The notes under the pieces are model-generated. The model was not told where the DNA came from and did not search any database. It was given only the letters and a program-made list of their open reading frames with translations. Both the position numbers and the translations under genes were made by a program. This document shows, in pieces, positions 20,695-25,210 of a stretch of 25,210 nt of DNA (its first letter is position 1; each line of letters begins with the position of its first letter). Source of the stretch: Cochliopodium minus (Eukaryota; Discosea; Himatismenida; Cochliopodiidae); assembly GCA_024220525.1 (NCBI GenBank), contig JAMYWO010000028.1, positions 147,625-172,834 of the forward strand, given 5' to 3'.

Positions 20695-22845
20695 ATGCCA
20701 AGAAATTTGAGCCTCGTAAGTTACAGAACATCAAAATCCTTTAAATTTGATTATTTCTATAACATCATAGATAAGATTTGTGGTGGCACTGATCCTATTC
20801 TCATCTATTGGATCATTGGGAACAATATTTTTCATAAAGGACAGCCATATAAATTTTTATATCCATATAGTATTCCAATTGGTAAAAAAGAAAGAATAAA
20901 TCCCAAATCTTTGATCAACAAAATTTATTTTTTTAAACTGAAATTTTATAAATATTAATTTATACTCTTTTTTTGAATAATAAAGTGTTTTCTTTGTGAA
21001 ATCTATTGGAATAGAAGAGGAGAATTATTGAATAATAAATATCTCGAATTCATCTCGAAATTAGGATGCATCCAAGCATCGACCTCAGCATTGATGATAA
21101 TCTCGATGTTAGTATCACTTATTATCCCATACTACACCTATTTCATACCATACAAGTCTCAACTTGCAATCTGCTTCCTCCTTTCGGTGATCGGATGCAT
21201 TCAATCTGACGGCGCAGTGAGAGAACTCATTGACGTGAGGTTAGAGAAAAACAAATACTTTTCAACCAACTTGCAAAGAGTAGATCCTTACATTGAAATG
21301 AATCCTGATAAATTTTTGAACATTTTTCAAATTACTGATCCTCATATTGGTAAAAAAAAATAATTTTTACTTTAATTTTTGAATCAATTTAATTTTAATA
21401 TTTATGGATTTTTCTAATTAAATATTTTGATTTTAAACTTTTGTTTTTATTTCCAAATAGATTTTAATTTTTGTTTACAATTCATTAATTTATTGATTGT
21501 TTTTTTAATTTTTTTTTAAAAAAGGAACTTTCATGACTATTGAAAAATTTTCCAAAATTTGTGAGTATGCAGTCAAATTAGATCCTGACTTTATTTTTCT
21601 TACAGGAGACTTTTTCACCATGAAAGCTCACAACACTAAAAAAGCTCTTAGAGATTGTCTTTTGCCTCTCAAAAAAATTAACTATAAAGTGTAAAAACGA
21701 AAAACTATTTAATAATTCAATTAATATTAACTAAAAAATTTTTTTAAAAGGTTTGCTTGTTTAGGGTATTTTTTTTTAAAAAATTTTTTTTTTTTTATTT
21801 TTATTTGTTTATAAAAATTTTTTCTTTTAAATTTACTTAAAATTTCTGACAAAATTTGAATTAATTATTTTTATATTTAAAAAATATTGATTTTTAATTT
21901 ATTTTATTTTAAATTAATTATCATTTTTAATTGCTTATTTATAAACTTTTTTTTTTATTTCAAGAAACCACGATCATGAAGTATTACAAGAAGTTACGGA
22001 AGACTTAAAGGAATTGGGTATTAGACTCTTGGTAGACGAAAGTATTCAAGTAGACTCCAGATTGGGTAAAGTAGAAATAGTGGGGACTGATTTCAAGTAC
22101 AAGGGGAGAAAGGAGCACATTGAAAAAGTTTTTTTGAATAACCCCAGAAAGGATGATTCCATTGCTAGATTTTGGCTCGTTCATAATCCTTTTGATTTTA
22201 AGTACATCAAGGATGGTGATTGCGATCTTTGTTTCAGGTAAAAAAAAAAAAAAAAAAACTATGTTAATACAAATAAAAGATTTTTTAAACATTATAATTT
22301 TAATTTATTAAAAAGAAATTATCGAAAAAAATCGAAAAAAAAATATTAATTTTTTAATATTTTTAAATATTAAAGAGAATTAATGAACAAATTTTATTAC
22401 TTTTAAAAATTGATCTTATTTATTTTGATCCTTTTAGTGGACATACTCATGGTGGAGGTAAACAAGTTTTTTTTTTTATTTTTGTTTGGTAGTCTTCTTT
22501 ATTTTATCTCCTTTACTTTTTTTTTTTGAAAAGGTGGTATTGGTTTGAAGAGTTTGGGTTTCCCTAACATCAATTTAATCAGTTCTTTTTCTCGTCCTTT
22601 TGGATTTATTTTGCCCGAACACGGTTTATGGTAAAAAATATTTTTTATTTTTTATTTTTATTTTTATTTTTTTTATTTTATTTTTATATTTTTTTTTTAT
22701 TTTTTTTTTTTTCTGAAGGTCACATGGATCTAATTTGTTGTATGTTCACTCTGGAACTGGATTTTATGGTAATCCTTTGAGAGTTGGAATTCCCAATGAA
22801 CAGTCTGTTCTTCGTGTGCATTTTAAGAATAAAAATAAAGATTAA
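20695..22845 (+). CDS. Transmembrane calcineurin-like metallophosphoesterase
   Basis: Exons 20695-20881 (joint to the next exon unresolved), 20986-21349, 21525-21690, 21751-21765 (15 bp), 21965-22237, 22438-22457 (20 bp), 22534-22630, 22719-22845. From 20986 onward all phases agree (354 codons). Two hydrophobic segments (SALMIISMLVSLIIPYYTY and LAICFLLSVIGCI) precede the catalytic domain, as in TMPPE/YkuE-type proteins. All metal-ligand motifs are seen in order: ITDPHIG, LTGDFF, GNHDHE, WLVHNPF and GHTHGG; three of these cross splice junctions. The enzyme probably hydrolyses a phosphoester at a membrane; its substrate is unknown. The 5' exon (MPRNLSL..., DYFYNIIDKICGGTDPIL) is open and gene-like, but its donor phase does not match the first acceptor, so one splice site or a base there is uncertain. 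Confidence 0.88.
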
Positions 22846-22899
22846 TCAAAAGGGAAATATTTAAATTTTCGCTGTGAAAAAAAAAAATATAAAAAAAAA

Positions 22900-23094
22900 A
22901 TGGGAAACTCAAAAGGAAAATTTTTAAAGTATAAAATTAAGATCAAAGAAAAATATGAAAAACAATTCCCTCTTCCAAAACCCTTATTGATTGATATAAT
23001 CATTCATTTACCTTTGAATGAAATTCTGAATGCAATGCTCACTTGCAAAGAATTATATTTTCTTTCAAAAACAGAAGAATTCTTCAGAAAATTG
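22900..23094 (+). CDS. F-box family protein, truncated copy at an N
   Basis: Starts MGNSKGKF, the same myristoylation-type leader as copy 4, and continues KIKEKYEKQFPLPKPLLIDI through the F-box to EEFFRKL. It is interrupted by the N at 23095. The sequence beyond bears no clear relation to the family. It lies 54 bp downstream of the metallophosphatase, about 9 kb from the main array. The cut at an N, like copy 9, suggests an assembly joint in a repeated gene rather than a biological truncation. The missing part would be the rest of exon 1 and four more exons. Confidence 0.75.
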
Positions 23095-23104
23095 NTCTTT
23101 TTGT

Positions 23105-23134
23105 GGAGATAAAATGATATAAAAAAATATCTCC
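23105..23134. other. Small inverted repeat near the junction
   Basis: GGAGATA and TATCTCC form a perfect 7-bp inverted repeat around an AT-rich loop just right of the N and upstream of the small + strand gene. It could be a hairpin, but such repeats arise easily by chance in AT-rich DNA. Confidence 0.25.
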
Positions 23135-23149
23135 ATTAATTAAAACTAA

Positions 23150-23479
23150 ATGAGCAAAACAAATAAAAAGATAAAAAAAATAGATTTAGGAAAGGATTTT
23201 TTCAAAGGTATTGGTGACAAATATTATGATGATAAAAGATATTACAAAAAACATAAAGATGGAAGTTATGAATTGATTAGTATGTCTAAATTATTGAAAG
23301 ATTGTTATCCTGAAAAGTATGAGAAGTGGTTGAAAAAGGAAAGAGTAAGATTTAGAATATATTATCAAAATAACAACAAAATAATCAAATGCAAATGTGG
23401 ATGTAAAATAAGAGAAAAGGGATTGTTAAGACATAAAAAAAGTGAGAAACACAAAAAAAGAATGAAACAAAAAGAATAA
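23150..23479 (+). CDS. Small lysine-rich protein with C-terminal zinc-finger-like motif
   Basis: Intronless, 109 residues. The N-terminal part is Lys/Tyr-rich (KYYDDKRYYKKHKDGSYEL). The C-terminus has CKCGCKIREKGLLRHKKSEKH, a Cys-x-Cys...His-x5-His arrangement that could bind zinc. This Cys/His end resembles short domains that recur in giant-virus proteins, where a CxCG...HxxSxKH tail is common; that comparison is from memory. The predicted charge suggests nucleic-acid binding. It converges on the next gene with 19 bp between stops. Lack of introns and tight spacing set it apart from the host genes to the left. It looks whole. Confidence 0.65.
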   Translation: MSKTNKKIKKIDLGKDFFKGIGDKYYDDKRYYKKHKDGSYELISMSKLLKDCYPEKYEKWLKKERVRFRIYYQNNNKIIKCKCGCKIREKGLLRHKKSEKHKKRMKQKE

Positions 23480-23498
23480 TGAAAAATAAAGTTTAATT

Positions 23499-24215
23499 TT
23501 AATTGATTATTTTTTCAAAATCAGGAATGGTAATTAGTGGGATATCTTTTTTATTTTTTCCACTTGGAAATGATGTGAAAATGAATGAAATTCCTTCTTT
23601 GGAATAAATTAGACTCTTATTGAAATCAAATTCTTTTCTATTATCCGATTTAAATGTACGAACCAAAGTTTTTAAATCCATCAATTCTTCTTTTAGTTCT
23701 CCATTTGTATTAGAAGAATATGGAAAGTTTTTGAACAAAGAAGAAGTTGAATTAATTCCGAATGCTTTGCAAAAATAGATCATAGGTAATATTCCGAGAA
23801 TGACAACTTTTAGTTGACATTTTTTAAGTATCTCTATTTCTACTTTGAGATTCTCAACAGCTGCAGTGCAATGATCCACTGAAATGGTATTTCCTTTTTG
23901 ATAAGTTATACAAAAATATTTTTTCTCATTATAGGGAAGGGAATCCAAACAAAAGAGCTTAATTATCACAATATCATCTGATTCTTTGTCTTTCTTCACT
24001 TGATGGAAATAATCTTGTAATGTCTTTGCTGATTCAGAATTGTGAGATTTTTTTGGATCATCAGATGGCATAGGGCAATCAAATATGACAGCAACTTTTT
24101 TCTCTTTGCAATTGTTATATTCTTCTTCATCCCATTCACATAAAATAATATCATATTTTCTGTCTATTTTCTCTAAAGGTTTTAGAGGTTTCTTTGGTGT
24201 AACTTTCTTTTTCAT
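23499..24215 (-). CDS. Unknown intronless protein, 238 residues
   Basis: I do not recognise this family. It starts MKKKVTPKKPLKP (basic tail) and continues with alternating strands and helices: KYDIILCEW, KKVAVIFDCPMPSDD, IVIIKLFCLDSLPY, and LKVEIEILKKCQLKVVILG followed by a short helix. The last block loosely recalls the helix-strand-LG arrangement of family 4/5 uracil-DNA glycosylases, and the IFDCPMPSDD loop sits roughly where their GExPG loop would. The catalytic pattern is not clear, so I do not assign that function. It lies 29 bp downstream of the methyltransferase gene on the same strand, suggesting cotranscription or viral-style packing. It looks whole. Confidence 0.65.
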   Translation of the reverse strand: MKKKVTPKKPLKPLEKIDRKYDIILCEWDEEEYNNCKEKKVAVIFDCPMPSDDPKKSHNSESAKTLQDYFHQVKKDKESDDIVIIKLFCLDSLPYNEKKYFCITYQKGNTISVDHCTAAVENLKVEIEILKKCQLKVVILGILPMIYFCKAFGINSTSSLFKNFPYSSNTNGELKEELMDLKTLVRTFKSDNRKEFDFNKSLIYSKEGISFIFTSFPSGKNKKDIPLITIPDFEKIIN

Positions 24216-24244
24216 TTTTTTTATTTTTTTATTTATTTTTTTAT

Positions 24245-25084
24245 TTATTTTTTGGATGGTTCATAAAATATAAAGTCATCCTTTTCATTCAATAATTCAT
24301 TCATCAATCTTTCATATTCCAAAGATAAATTCTCTGTGACAGATAATTCATTAATTTGCAATGATAATTTCTCTATGACCTCTGCTTCTTTTCTGCTATA
24401 TTGGTAAATTGGTTCTATTTTATTCTTTTTCTTTACCAATCTGTATGTTTTATTGTTTTTTTCAACAATCTTCTCAACAATCATTCCATTAAAGATGTTA
24501 TTGAAGTTAATTTCATCTCTAATGTTGCATATTGTGCCATACTCTTTCCCAGTTAATTTCAACAAAAGAAGCATAGGAATGCTTAAACCATTATTCTCAA
24601 AGATGTATTGTCCATTTTGGTTTTTTCTGTTGGAGAAATGAATAGGAGGAAGCTCAATGTATGTATCAGCGATTTTTTCAATCATTTTCTGATGCAGATT
24701 TATCCTTTTTGGTTTTGGATAAATAAAGAATATTGTTCTACCATTCTCTTTGCATTCTTGATGACATTTCAGCAGAAAATCCATTGGACCATTCTTTCCA
24801 TTTTTATCTTTGGCAAATGGAGGATTGACATAAATTATATCAGCATTTTGTTTTCTTTTCAATGCTTCCAGACTCCAATTAGATTTTATCAATATATTCT
24901 CTTTATGAACATCCATTGCGTTGAAGTCTTTTTCAGGATCCCAATTAACAATGAACATACATGGATCAAAATTCTCCTCTATTTTGCAATCAAGATTGAA
25001 ATGGGTATTTATAAATTGATACAAGTATGGTGGTGTCTTATAACTCTGATCTTTTTTCCATAAAGGATTATTGTTTTCAATCAT
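24245..25084 (-). CDS. Dam-type DNA adenine-N6 methyltransferase
   Basis: Intronless, 279 residues. Likely transfers a methyl group from S-adenosylmethionine to adenine N6 in DNA. The layout fits the phage-type Dam family: WKKDQSYKTPPYLYQFI at residues 9-25 (the W..TP start), FNLDCKIEENFDPCMF next (the region around the SAM pocket), NADIIYVNPPFAKDK about residue 90 (NPPF as the DPPY-type catalytic motif), then DFLLKCHQECKENGRTIFFI, the helix-strand that follows it. The C-terminal 90 residues are Lys/Glu-rich and unassigned. Eukaryotic host enzymes of this type are unusual; phages, bacteria and some giant viruses carry them. Together with the two neighbours it suggests a virus-derived or transferred block. 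It looks whole. Confidence 0.7.
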   Translation of the reverse strand: MIENNNPLWKKDQSYKTPPYLYQFINTHFNLDCKIEENFDPCMFIVNWDPEKDFNAMDVHKENILIKSNWSLEALKRKQNADIIYVNPPFAKDKNGKNGPMDFLLKCHQECKENGRTIFFIYPKPKRINLHQKMIEKIADTYIELPPIHFSNRKNQNGQYIFENNGLSIPMLLLLKLTGKEYGTICNIRDEINFNNIFNGMIVEKIVEKNNKTYRLVKKKNKIEPIYQYSRKEAEVIEKLSLQINELSVTENLSLEYERLMNELLNEKDDFIFYEPSKK

Positions 25085-25210
25085 ACAGAGGAATATTAAT
25101 TTTTTTTTAAAAACAAAAATAAATATGTGATATTTTTTATAAAAATTACAAAAATCTTGAATTATTCGAAATTTCTTAGCATCAAATTTTTGAGTTCTGT
25201 TTATATCAGA
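25085..25210. other. Right-end AT-rich flank
   Basis: These 126 bp lie upstream of the methyltransferase and should contain its promoter. No further coding sequence or repeat is visible. Confidence 0.5.

Noticed and set aside
24608-25063. + strand open frame of 151 codons
   Set aside because: It is antisense to the methyltransferase, which has recognisable motifs; the Phe/Ile-rich translation is typical of the reverse of a Lys/Asn-rich gene.

Overview
This is nuclear DNA of an unidentified unicellular eukaryote, most likely a protist. It is extremely A+T-rich and full of homopolymer runs. It has short AT-rich GT-AG introns, very short exons (15-29 bp), close gene spacing and standard stop codons. 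Conserved eukaryotic genes (MCM4, a secreted cyclophilin, a BTB protein, a membrane metallophosphatase) confirm a nuclear genome. AT-rich amoebae such as Anaeramoeba or dictyostelids would fit, but the sequence alone does not fix the lineage.

Bases 1-13691 hold a tandem array of F-box genes, all on the + strand. There are nine recognisable copies plus one relic. Each has the same five coding exons: a long exon with the F-box, three tiny exons (56-59, 22-34 and 29 bp), and a terminal exon of about 255 bp. I resolved the exon phases, and they join cleanly into proteins of about 250-285 residues with an unrecognised conserved C-terminal region. Copies differ at the N-terminus (polybasic, MGNSKG myristoylation-type, or bare). 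Copies 6-9 share an identical stretch that suggests gene conversion. Copy 5 is a pseudogene carrying a small TA-flanked inverted-repeat element; a related element lies in an intron near 19.9 kb. The array stops abruptly at an N (13692).

Bases 13693-22845 are ordinary host genes. From left to right they are a low-complexity stretch, a lone UNC93-like exon, a 3'-truncated MCM4 gene, a signal-peptide cyclophilin, a 39-residue membrane microprotein (these four on the - strand), a BTB/T1 gene (+), a six-exon - strand gene, and a metallophosphoesterase with membrane segments (+). The six-exon gene joins a UIM-like motif, an MKRN2OS-like (DUF4796) domain and two ZZ zinc fingers. I consider it the most interesting single gene here, because it ties an obscure family to ubiquitin biology.

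Bases 22900-23094 start another F-box copy, which is cut at a second N (23095). To its right is a compact intronless block of three genes: a small zinc-finger-like protein, an unknown 238-residue protein and a Dam-type adenine methyltransferase. The block looks like viral or transferred DNA. Both Ns fall inside F-box copies, so the three blocks may have been joined by assembly through repeats; linkage across 13692 and 23095 should not be trusted.
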